Assembly: GCA_030068075.1 (NCBI GenBank)
Contig: CM057844.1
Location: 13,314,001-13,378,000 of the forward strand
Reading direction: 5' to 3'
DNA from: Paguma larvata
Lineage: Eukaryota > Chordata > Mammalia > Carnivora > Viverridae
DNA: 64,000 nt
The notes below the pieces were generated by a model that worked only from the letters and a program-made list of their open reading frames with translations, was not told where the DNA came from and made no database searches. A program made the position numbers and the translations under genes. Shown here in pieces: positions 22,655 through 31,909 of the stretch; positions within the stretch are counted from its first letter, which is position 1; every line of letters starts with the position of its first letter.

Positions 22655-23185
22655 CTCTCTTTAATACCTAGGAACTTAGAAGCACAAGGGATGATTTCAG
22701 TCCCCCACTGCATGCATGTAAAAATCCTGAAGCAGCTAGCTGGCAGCCAGATGTGGTCACTGAAGTATGCTTATATTGATCTTTGTAAACCCTTTCTAAA
22801 TGCAGACTGTTATCAGCTACCCCACTCCTCTCCCATGCCCCCTCCCTCCTTTTCCTTCTGTCGGCAAAATAGTTTGTTATGTATTGGTGATAAAAATCAG
22901 TGTCCACTGAAAGACATGTCAAGACCACCGCCATGTGAGACCTTCAAAGCATACCGGGCCACATTATGCCACAGTGTGAAGGGACGTGCCTGTCAGGGGG
23001 TCACAGTCCATGTCCGCCAACTCACTTCTCCTATTTCTCATGAGTAGGTTTTTGCCCCTACTCTAACCAGAAGGGTCTGTGCTGCACCCTTTCCTGGGTG
23101 AAGGAACATATAGGGCTTATGGTGTATAGACTAATAAAGGTAAGGATGGCATGGAGAGTAGGCTGTGTCTCTGGTTAATATTTCT
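22655..23185. other. Unique sequence with a 135-codon open frame, not recognised
   Basis: The plus-strand frame 22640-23047 is one of the longest non-L1 frames in the window, but it has no recognisable domain, signal peptide or splice context and overlaps a minus-strand frame of similar length. It is most likely chance openness in a GC-richer patch. Confidence 0.5.
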
Positions 23186-23189
23186 CTTG

Positions 23190-23460
23190 GGTGATACCTT
23201 CAGTGATGTGGCCTTCCTCGTGACCCTGACCAGATTCATCTTCCTACTTCTCTTCCCTCCCTTTTCCCTGTGTCACTTATATGGATTTCTCTCTTGTGTG
23301 GTGAGTAATGGTAAGCCATAAATATGTTAGTCTCTTCTCACAGGAAGCTCATAAAGGCAAAATGTCTTTATTTCATATTTCTCAAGGGATCTTGTAACAT
23401 CATTTGCATATGACTGATGCTCAACATCTATCTGCTAATAAATAATGTTTACAAATGAGT
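23190..23460 (+). repeat. Probable L2 3'-end fragment, plus strand
   Basis: The order of a pyrimidine-rich part (tacttctcttccctcccttt), a short spacer, aggaagctcataaaggca, then gatgctcaacatctatctgc and taataaataatg follows the L2 3' end (gaatgtaagctccatgagggcaggg ... gcgctcaataaatattt). Diverged. Confidence 0.45.
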
Positions 23461-23475
23461 CAGAAATTCATGACC

Positions 23476-23511
23476 TCATGATATAATTATATTTCATGAT
23501 ATAATTATATT
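23476..23511. repeat. Two-copy 18-base tandem duplication
   Basis: The unit tcatgatataattatatt occurs twice back to back (23476-23493, 23494-23511) without mismatch. The unit is itself partly palindromic (atataattatat). Confidence 0.95.
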
Positions 23512-24092
23512 AGACATTAATTGCATATTTTGCATGCTCAACAATATTCTATTAACCTTACATCCATGTCTTAGTTTAAAAAGCAACAACATGCACTCAT
23601 TGCTGTTAAAGTTAGTGGAATCTAATTATATGTAGTGGTGAAAAACTTATAACTTTGTTGACTGTGTAACTTTGAGAATAAATAGGGGGAAAAAAAAGCA
23701 ACAACAAGAACAAAAACAAATTAAGCAAATACACAAACAGAACTTAGAGGTTTTTGGAGTATCCTTAACACTTGACTATGTCTAAATTTCATATGGATTT
23801 TTTTTTGCCTTTTCTTAATACAGTTTAGGGCAGCCAAATAGTATCTACTTTATCCAGAGGGTTATATAAAACTGCTATTTCAAGAAAACAAATGTAAAGT
23901 ATGGTTTTCAAAGCTGGCCTGTGTTACTTGTAAGTAAAAGTGATATACTCCTCATTAGCCAATGACATTATAAAGCCAAAATGCCACTGAATGTACTTGC
24001 AGGTTTCTAGTGGGCCTAAACATAATATAAGACCAGTGATAAGCAGTGCATAGTTCCAAAACTCCTAGAGTACAAATTTTCCACATGAAGGG

Positions 24093-24130
24093 TTTGGTGT
24101 TATGGTGTTCCTTTGGTGTTATGGTGTTCC
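24093..24130. repeat. Two-copy 19-base tandem duplication
   Basis: The unit tttggtgttatggtgttcc is repeated exactly at 24093-24111 and 24112-24130. Perfect identity implies a recent event or ongoing homogenisation. Confidence 0.95.
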
Positions 24131-24234
24131 TTCGTTCCTTTTTACGACGGGAAAATAGACATAAAAGATGTATAATAAACAGGGCTTTGATCAGCATTTC
24201 TAAGATTAAAAAAATGCAGCTTTATGTGGCCTTT

Positions 24235-24410
24235 CCACATTGATGCCAGTTAGAGGCCGTCTCCCCAGTCTCCAGGAGGCATGAGAATCCCTGAAGATCT
24301 TGTGATTCAGTAAGTCTGGGTGGGGCCCAAGACTCTGCATTTTTAACAACCCCTCAGGTGAAGCCAAAGCTACCAGTTCCATGAACTACACTTGGAGTAG
24401 CAAAAAGTTA
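24235..24410 (+). mobile_element. hAT-type DNA transposon fossil (MER5/MER20-like)
   Basis: The text cttgtgattcagtaagtctg, ggtggggcccaagactctgc, atttttaacaacccctcagg, tgaagccaaagctacc then cttggagtagca follows the family text (ctgattcagtaggtctggggtggggcc ... gcatttctaacaagttcccaggtgatgctgatgctgc). Such non-autonomous elements were dispersed by Charlie-type hAT transposases before the placental radiation. Confidence 0.7.
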
Positions 24411-25045
24411 AAGCAAGTTACCTCTGCTAGAATTTGTCAGGTAGTGGGCTGGATGGAGTAGGAGAGAGGAGGTTGGAGAAGGCAGGGAGGGTTGGTTAGG
24501 GTAAAGGTAAATTGCTTTATGTTTCCTGCAGTAACTTCTGCAGACTTTCATGGGAAAGTGAATTCAAGGTATGGGATTCCTGTCCTTCAAGCACCGTCTC
24601 CTGGATATAAAGTGTCCCAAGTGAATTTTCAAAGACTTGCCCAAAGTTTTGCTCTCTTGACTCTCATGGAAATTAACTGTGGCCTTGCCAGTTTATACTT
24701 TGAAAAAGCTTCTCTCTTCATTTTTGTGGGAACCTGCATCATAATAACAGTGTTTCTCAGTAGGAGCAACATGAAAGCAAATTAACCCTTTAAATTACAG
24801 GGAGCAGAGAGCAGTAAATTCACCCTGCTCTGAAGCAGCATCCTTTTTCTTCTTTTCATGCTGCACAGAGCTCCTTTTAAGGCAATGAAATGTCTGCTGG
24901 CAAGTGAAGGCCAATGGGTCTTGCTTCTAGGAAACTTGAATCTTTCCACATGGCTGTTCTTGGCCAAAATAAGGTCAAATGGAAGGATATGGAAGCGAGT
25001 CCTATTGATTAGGGCATAAAAAGACAAACCATACTAAGGGAAAAG
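24411..25045. other. Unique sequence, no gene recognised
   Basis: No recognised coding frame or repeat. Frames at 24492-24785 (plus) and 24782-25027 (minus) carry no family motif. Confidence 0.5.
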
Positions 25046-25049
25046 GAGC

Positions 25050-25260
25050 TAACTTTTGTCTATTCCCTGGCCTCTTCCAGACCTCTGCATATAGTACATC
25101 ATTTAGTTTTATTCCATCCCTGTGAGGTGGGCCTGATTCTTTCTTACATTCTCACTCAGAAAACTAAGATCTGTTGAAAAATTAAGTCCGTTGCTTATGG
25201 TTCCACATTAATTAAATTTCAGATCTGGGGAAGGTGCTCTCTCTGATTCTAGAAATATTG
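25050..25260 (-). repeat. MIR-like repeat, minus strand, diverged
   Basis: The run tacatcatttagttttattc, catccctgtgaggtgggcct, ctcagaaaactaagatctg, aaattaagtccgttgcttat, ggttccacattaatt, tcagatctggg parallels the reverse complement of MIR, with many changes. Confidence 0.6.
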
Positions 25261-26231
25261 TAACTGTTTCTCAGACTCCGAGACTAAGAGTGTCTGCTAA
25301 TTTGTAGGCAGAACCACTCCTTGTGAGCTGTGCCTAGGACCCATGTCCTCAATCACTAACTGCTATATAAATGGATGAACACATCCAGATCACTTAAATT
25401 CATATACTCCAGTAAGAAGCCACATTATTTTTGATGGCTATTTCCCATTTAATGTATGGAAATGTATCACAAAACAATATGTGCATGAGATCTTTGATGA
25501 AAGCAGGTCATGAGACATGTGGGTTAGACCCCCCTGTCTCCTTCAACAGTTGTGCAGTGGTTTGGTATATCTTTTTTGAAAGTTAAGAGTGGCCGATTAT
25601 CCAAAAAATCAGGGCCACTATAAGAGGAGCTAGACAAAGTTCCTAGTATTGTCAGTTCTCAGGTGCCATATTTTACTAGAGGAGCTTCAATCAATTTCCT
25701 TGCAGCAAAGGAGATAAAGGATTCTGGGTAGAAGCAAGGCTGGATATGAGTCCAGGACAGTGATAAAGGCATCAGTTATTATCATGCATACTATAGGAAG
25801 TTCCTTGCCCTATCTGACCCCAACAGGGAAAAAAAAGTAAATGAAGAAACAAGTCATAGGACCCAGAAGTATTAGAAAACATAACATGGAACATGTCTTC
25901 TGCAATAAGAAGCGAAGTCACCATCCCTGCTTTGCTGACCCTTGTATAGATTTCTCTCTAATAACAAATATTACTAGATGATAAAAAGAAATATGACTCC
26001 TAGATGAATAAGCTGGGAAGACACATACACACATACACACACAAACACAGAAATAAGTACCATCGGCTTCATAGAAAATGAGGAATCAGAATTTCAGGCA
26101 ATATTTCGGTAATAATGTCACAAAGGAATATTTCAATGCCTTCAGTCATGTTTTCCACACTCATGAAAGCAAATGGCTCAAAATGTTTGCAGGGAAGCAA
26201 GTATTAAAAACCTTGACATTATCTTCTAAAA
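25261..26231. other. Unique sequence, no gene recognised
   Basis: No recognised frame. A small CA-rich patch lies at 26022-26050. Confidence 0.5.
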
Positions 26232-26467
26232 TGAGTATGGATAATTTTTCAATTTATTTATTTTTGAAAGAAAGAAAGAAAGAGATCATGAGTGGGAGGG
26301 GAGGGGCAGAGAGAGAGGCAGACAGAGAATCCAAAACAGGCTCTGCACTGTCAGCACAGAGCCTGCCATAGGGCTTGAACTCACAAACTGTGAGATCATG
26401 ACCTGAGCTGAAATCAAGAGTTGGATGCTTAACTGACCGAGCCACCCAGGCACCGTGAGTACGGATA
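26232..26467 (-). mobile_element. CanSINE, minus strand, with target-site duplication
   Basis: Body 26244-26455: A-rich tail in reverse (caatttatttatttttg), (GAAA)n, agtgggaggggaggggcag, cactgtcagcacagagcctg, gcttgaactcacaaactgtg, agatcatgacctgagctg, and the head ccgagccacccaggcacc in reverse. Direct repeats tgagtatggata (26232-26243) and tgagtacggata (26456-26467) differ at one base. The segment between the GA tract and ctgtcagc is slightly shortened (ccaggctctgag is missing). Confidence 0.95.
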
Positions 26468-27505
26468 TTTTTTAAAAACAAAGAGCAGAGGTATCTGAAC
26501 AGTTACATGTTTAAGATGTGTCTCAGGAGTTTATCTTCACCTATTTCATTGTTTGGCATTTAGTAGTCCCTCATTTTCTATTTGTGGGGTTTAGCAAAGG
26601 AGAGCCAAGAAGTTCTTGTTCTGGACACCAAAGGACTGGGTCAGTAAGAGAAGATCTGTAGCCATCATGAAAACACAAATCTCCACATATTGAAGACACA
26701 TAGGTTATTGTCCTAGTGACAACAAATAGATGAAAATAAGTAAATGGTAACTTCACTTCTTATTGCAGAAGACAGTTATGTTTTCTAATATTTTGGGGTT
26801 TCCCAACTTGTTTTTTCATTTAATTTTTTTCTTCCTGTTGGATTCAGGTAGGGCAGGGACCCTCCTATGTGTCCACTTCCTTGCAGTGGTGAAAATATCA
26901 CTTTAAAATTATTTTATTTATCTCTGTTTTCTTAGTGTGATGCATCCCAATCTTTCTCCCTCCTTCCTGTCCTTTTCCATTCTCTCCCATAGGAATATAT
27001 GATGGTTATTCATTTTTTGTTAACATGGGCCTAGGAACAATGCCCCAGAAGTAGAAGCATCTGAGTACACATGGTTTCTATGATCAACATCTATTGGCCA
27101 CAGGATAAAAATACTCAGGCTGCCTGCATGCACTGAACGTTAAAAATAACCTTTCTTTTTTGATTAGTGAGAAAGTTTTATAAATGTAAATGCTTTCTCA
27201 AGTCTCACAAAAGCAAACAGTAGGACTTGTCAGGTAGGAATGGAAATGTCATCCATTCTTTTCCTTTCTCCTGATGAGGCAGCACATCTTCCCTCTCCTC
27301 CTAAGTTGAGTGACTTTTCTTGGGGGGAGCTCTTCCTGCAGTCACTCTCCAGGATTTTCAAGTGGTGTTTCTGCCACCGTAGTGGAATATCATGAAGTGT
27401 TTATTTTTATAGGTCTGTCCCTACAAGAGAAGAGATCTTCAGTGCTTTCAGATTTTTTTTATCAAGGTTCTAGCTATTTGCTTATAGATTCAGTCCTTCA
27501 GTTTT
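26468..27505. other. Unique sequence, no gene recognised
   Basis: No recognised coding frame, RNA gene or repeat. Confidence 0.5.
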
Positions 27506-27509
27506 CAGA

Positions 27510-27620
27510 GCAAGTATTTCTTTAAAGAAAAAGTTTATTTATTTTGAGAGAAAGAGAGCATTAATGCATACATGAGTGGGGGTGGAGCAGAGAAAGAGAG
27601 AGACAGAGAGACAGAGATAG

Positions 27621-27669
<49 letters not shown>

Positions 27670-27811
27670 CCCAAGCAGGCTCCACGCTATCAGCACAGAA
27701 CCTGATGCAGAGCTTGATCTCACAAAGCACAAGATCATAATCTGAACTGAAATCAAGAATCTGATTCTTAGCCAAGTGAACCACCTAGGCATGCCAAAAG
27801 CAAGCATTTCT
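27510..27811 (-). mobile_element. CanSINE, minus strand, enlarged by a (GA)n expansion
   Basis: Body about 27522-27796: aaaagtttatttattttgag tail, a long GA/GATA tract (27590-27667), aatcccaagcaggctccacg, ctatcagcacagaacctgat, gcttgatctcacaaagcaca, and a mutated reversed head gtgaaccacctaggcatgcc. Direct repeats gcaagtatttct (27510-27521) and gcaagcatttct (27800-27811) differ at one base. The tract adds tens of bases compared with the other copies and creates spurious Ser/Leu-rich open frames. Confidence 0.9.
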
Positions 27812-27884
27812 TGGCTCTTTTTTCTTAAATCCCACAAAAACAATTTCCTACAGAAAACAAGATTTGTTAATACAAGAATAAAGA

Positions 27885-27903
27885 GGAGCCACCCAAGCAC
27901 CCC
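27885..27903 (-). repeat. Isolated CanSINE head fragment
   Basis: The 19 bases gagccacccaagcacccca are the reversed 5' end of a CanSINE, standing alone about 90 bases after the copy at 27522-27796 and followed by aaagca, which also follows that copy. There is no matching body or tail, which is unusual because L1-driven insertion truncates the 5' end, not the 3' end. Confidence 0.5.
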
Positions 27904-27904
27904 A

Positions 27905-29080
27905 AAAGCAGGAAGAAGATCTCATTTTGCCTTAAATTCTACACTTCTATAGAAGAGAATATTCTCAAGATTGTGGGAAGTGGGTCTTAGCTTCTTCCAT
28001 AATCTCTTAATGTAACTCCAATGAAACACAATCTAAGTAAGAATAGTGTGCTCACAATGCTACACAGCTTCAAGTCACTAAGAGCAAGAGTGCATTTTGA
28101 CTGTGTCAAGACAGTTAACTGGTTTTAGATAAACAACTCTGGAGTAGGAGGTTCCTGCTGCTCTGCCTTACCCCTGGAAGGATAGAGGATCTAATAGGAT
28201 AAGAGGGTGAGCCTCGGGTAAATGAGCTAGAGCCAAAAATGTAGAGACAAAGAGTGGAAGCTGAAATGACCCAGGGTAGCAAGAATTGGAAAGTTCATCT
28301 TTACTTGAAGTAAGTATGCGAGGTCTGAAAGACACTAAAACTGCAACCAGAAGCAACCACCTTAAAAAAGAATTTGGAATTTTATTAAAGTTGAAACATT
28401 TAATATATCATAATCTTCCAAATTAGCTTATTATACCAAAGTTACCTAATGCCCAGTTGAAGCTGATAGGAATAGATTTGATAAAGAAAACTCAAAAAAT
28501 TATTTATGGTATTTTGGTGGAATATGGTAATAGGCTTTTTATGTGAAAGCATCAAGTTAAAGGGGCAGCTCCTGCATCATCTTTGATTGGATACATCTGC
28601 AATATAACTTTAAATTTTAAAATGTACTATAAACACAGTTTCTTCTAAAATGGATTTTAGGTTTTAATTTTCAAGAAAGCATGAGTAAATTACTTTGTAT
28701 AAAGCATGAATGAACCCAGAATGCTGGTATAATCTTTGAACATCATCTATGGTAAAGCTTTCTGAAAGACAGCACATGGGCTAGGTTAGGACCTTACAAC
28801 AGATAGACTCCCACTAAGATGCCATCATATAGCTGCATAGAAATATCAGGAGATTCAGTAACTAATTTTAGTCCTACTTTCAAAACTTAAGTGCTTTAGA
28901 AAATTTACTGATGCTTGAATCTCTGAATAATTCTTCCAAGTAAATAGACAAAACAACATCCACACCTAATTGAAGTTTGAATGTCTCCTAAGATAAAAAC
29001 GATACTATAGTATATAATTCCTTTGGTTTCCTAGAGCACTTTCACCTGTATTGGTTTATTTGTTCTTTAAGACCACTCTG
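27905..29080. other. Unique AT-rich sequence, no gene recognised
   Basis: No recognised frame or repeat. The patch 28480-28700 (tttatggtattttggtgg, gcatcatctttgattgg) is repeat-free and could be constrained, but this cannot be judged here. Confidence 0.5.
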
Positions 29081-29082
29081 TG

Positions 29083-29084
<2 letters not shown>

Positions 29085-29118
<34 letters not shown>
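29085..29118. repeat. (TG)n microsatellite
   Basis: Seventeen or so uninterrupted TG units. Likely length-polymorphic and able to adopt Z-DNA. Confidence 0.95.
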
Positions 29119-29244
29119 ATGAGATGGGGCCTCATTTAGAGAAGTATAACTCCAATTCTCCTGATGTCCCCAAATCAATTTTTTTTCCACAGTGGATGAT
29201 GAGTCTTTCTGTTGAGGTATAACATAAGAAGAGATCGCCTGGCT

Positions 29245-29425
29245 CAGTGGTTCCCAAAACTTACTTACACTCTGAAATTGCCTGGGAAACTTCAAAAAAT
29301 ATGACATCTGATGCTTTTCCCCATAGAGATTGTGATTTATTGGTCTGGATGTGGTGTAGGCTTTGGGACTTTAAAAAGATCCCTATGTCATGGTAATATG
29401 CAGACAAACACAGTAGCCATCAAGC
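29245..29425 (+). mobile_element. hAT-type DNA transposon fossil (MER5-like)
   Basis: It begins with ggctcagtggttcccaaaac and continues with tgaaattgcctgggaaactt, caaaaaatatgacatctgat, gatttattggtctggatgtg. This parallels the family text cagtggttctcaaacttt ... gaatcacctggagagcttgttaaaa ... tgattcagtaggtctggggtg. The right terminal repeat is not clear. Confidence 0.55.
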
Positions 29426-29689
29426 TAGACTCTTTGGATCCCATTTCCCTTGGTTGTAAAGTGGATGTGTGGGTGGAGTTGAAAGGGCTTGAAGGTGTGG
29501 AGTAATAATTACAGCATTTCCTGAAGTAGATGCTGGAAAATACTGGTCTTCTCTGATCCTTATGAAAAACCAAATCAGCTTCTCTGATAAAATCTCTTTG
29601 GGAACCAATGTGTAAACTACATTAGTTGAATGAATAATAATTGTCTTAATGAATGAACCAATCAATCTATCAAGAGTGCTGGTTCAGAT

Positions 29690-29830
29690 TCTACCTTTAC
29701 CGCCCACCTGCTTTGAATCAATGGATATGACTTACTTCACCAGGACTGTTTCCTCATTTGTAAATAAAAGGGTTGACCAGATCTTCAGTGAGATGTCTTA
29801 TACTTCTAACATCCCATAACCCCATAACCA
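29690..29830 (+). repeat. MIR-type repeat, plus strand
   Basis: The run ctacctttaccgcccacctg, atatgacttacttcaccagg, actgtttcctcatttgtaaa, taaaagggttgaccagatct, tcagtgagatgtctta follows the MIR/MIR3 order (cagtttcctcatctgtaaaatgggaggttggactagatgatctctaaggtcc). Confidence 0.65.
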
Positions 29831-30059
29831 GAAAATTTCTGAGATCCCTTTTATTTTAGGATTCCATGAGTCAAAGGGAACCAATGATCTTATCTAACTC
29901 ACTCAAGACTACAGAATTGGGGGAGGGTGCTTAATTGGTCTAATTTTACAGTGAATCATCATTAGGCCCCGAAGCAATATAGCTGTAGACTGTGATTCTT
30001 CTCTCTAGTGGTTAAGACTCATTTTATTCCTAAAAGCTTTTTAAAATATTATCTTCCTT

Positions 30060-30420
30060 ACTGTTGCAAATAAAGACAGCTGAGCCTCAGACAGGCTGAT
30101 TCATAGCTACTATTTCTCAGGCTCATAACTACAGACGACAATCGACACAGGCCTTCCTTTGCCTTTAGCTTTCTTTCTGCCAGCAGACTGTCTGGACCTT
30201 GCCTGGGCTGTCTCTGGGCATTAATGAATGCTGCATTCACCCCGCTGGAAATCCGAAGTGACTAATGGGTAGACTATTTGGGATGCTTGCAGTCGCATTC
30301 AATGTCCTCTTATGCCATCTACCCCATTTCCCTCATTTAGCCTGGAAATGGGAACGGCAGATAAAATGCAGCAAGGCCAATAGGAATTTACTGACAGGGA
30401 GGAGAAAAAGTACTAAAGCC
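30060..30420. promoter_or_regulatory. Candidate conserved non-coding element (possible enhancer)
   Basis: Repeat-free, GC-richer than its surroundings, non-coding. It contains gacgacaatcgacacagg near 30134 (SOX-like ACAAT core), ggcattaatgaatgctgc near 30218 (paired homeobox-like ATTA), attcaccccgctgg, and ccaataggaatttactgac near 30379. This clustering resembles vertebrate developmental enhancers. Conservation cannot be tested here. Confidence 0.3.
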
Positions 30421-30594
30421 TAGCTCATCCTATAGACCATCTATGTACTGTACTGATAGCTTACCAATAGAACAGTTTGGATAAACAGAGTTTCCTCTGA
30501 GCTGATCCTCAAAGAAGTCTTACAAATCACCCAGATACCTGTAAGTTAAGCAGTTACTGTGAAAATAAAGGATTGCCCTTGATGCTTCAGTTCA

Positions 30595-30783
30595 GCAACT
30601 AGCAAATTATGGCCCATAGACCGTTTCTGTAAATAAAACTTTATTGGAACACAGCCATAATCATTTGTTTATACATTGTCTATAGCTGTTTTTCCTCTAA
30701 AATGGCAGAGTTGAGTAGTTGCAACAGATATTATGAACTGCAGAATATTTACTATCAGAATATTTACTATCTGACTGTTTTAG
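30595..30783 (+). mobile_element. hAT-type MITE fossil, plus strand
   Basis: The text gcaaattatggcccatagac, cgtttctgtaaataaaactt, tattggaacacagccataat, catttgtttatacattgtct, atagctgtttttcctctaaa, atggcagagttgagtagttg, caacagatattatg is an unmistakable widespread mammalian element (consensus termini like caggggtcggcaaac). I cannot name the exact subfamily with certainty. An exact 15-base tandem duplication (cagaatatttactat, 30741-30755 and 30756-30770) lies near its right end. Confidence 0.8.
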
Positions 30784-31650
30784 ATTTATACATGTTGTTT
30801 GATATAAGCACATTTTTTAATTCATTCATTCCTTTCTTCCCTCCATAGATATTTAATAATGAGCAATGAAATAAATAATATAAAAATATAAAGAAGCATA
30901 AAATAATTTCCCATACTTTCAAAACATACCAAGACGCAATGGTCATCTTGTTGCAATTATTTATGCCCAAAATCCTTTAGAAACTCACCCCTGCATACAC
31001 TGTCACACACATGGCTTTCAGGAGGAAAAGAAAAGTATGCATATGACCCGATCATGTACTCCACCTTATTAAGCCAATCAGATAAGATATATATATAAAT
31101 TTTAAAAAATGCAATTTAAAACTAAAAAGGTGATTATTTCTAGTCCATCCTCTCTAGTCAGTGTCACAAAACTAGAGTTGTGATAAATCTAAGTTTTATA
31201 ATATGCAAGAATCTTGGCTCTTACACTATCATTACAATATAAACATATATATGTACATGCACAAATAAACAACCCATAACACATAAATATTTGTGGTATA
31301 TTTCTAAGTATTTCAACATGTAGCTTATTTTGCAGTGCCTCCCTCTTAGGTCAACTGTTGCCAGAATACAGTTTCTCCTTTTGTAGTTCTGGCATGGACA
31401 AAACAAGTAAATACAAGAGAAGTTTTATCTGGGATTTCCTCAATTGAGGGTGGAGAAAAGATTCTAGTAAGAACCTAGTTCCAAAGAAGTGCTACAACAC
31501 ACCCTTGTTCAACTAACTCGATCCTGTATACTTCTATCCTGAAGCTATAAGATATATTGGAGTCAGGGTTGCTTTCAATAAGATCGAGTTTGATTTTGAA
31601 GCAAACTTTTCTTCCCCCAAGACAACAGGTCAAAAACACCTAATTATAAA

Positions 31651-31671
31651 CAAAACAAAACAAAACAAAAA
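31651..31671. repeat. (CAAAA)n simple repeat
   Basis: Four CAAAA units in an A-rich setting. No SINE body adjoins it. Confidence 0.85.
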
Positions 31672-31850
31672 CAGAAGCCAGAGCAAATTAAGAATTAAAT
31701 ATGAATCACTGACAGTTATAGACTGCTTTAAGAAATGCTGTTTCTACAAATTATTCCCAGGGAATATTTAAGTGTGTACATGGAAAATGTAATTCCACTA
31801 ACAACGAACACACAGGATGATTTCTTAGTCTCACTACAACAACCTTAATA

Positions 31851-31885
<35 letters not shown>

Positions 31886-31907
31886 AATAATAATAATAAT
31901 AATAATA
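31851..31907. repeat. Compound (GAT)n(AAT)n trinucleotide microsatellite
   Basis: About eleven GAT units run directly into about eight AAT units, suggesting a point change that then spread by slippage. Likely polymorphic. Confidence 0.95.
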
Positions 31908-31909
31908 TT

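Noticed and set aside
22640..23047. 135-codon plus-strand frame, the longest outside L1
   Set aside because: No recognisable domain, no signal sequence, no splice context and an overlapping antisense frame of similar length. Chance openness is the simplest reading.
27535..27900. 121-codon minus-strand frame with a long Ser/Leu repeat
   Set aside because: It is the CanSINE and its GA expansion read as protein.
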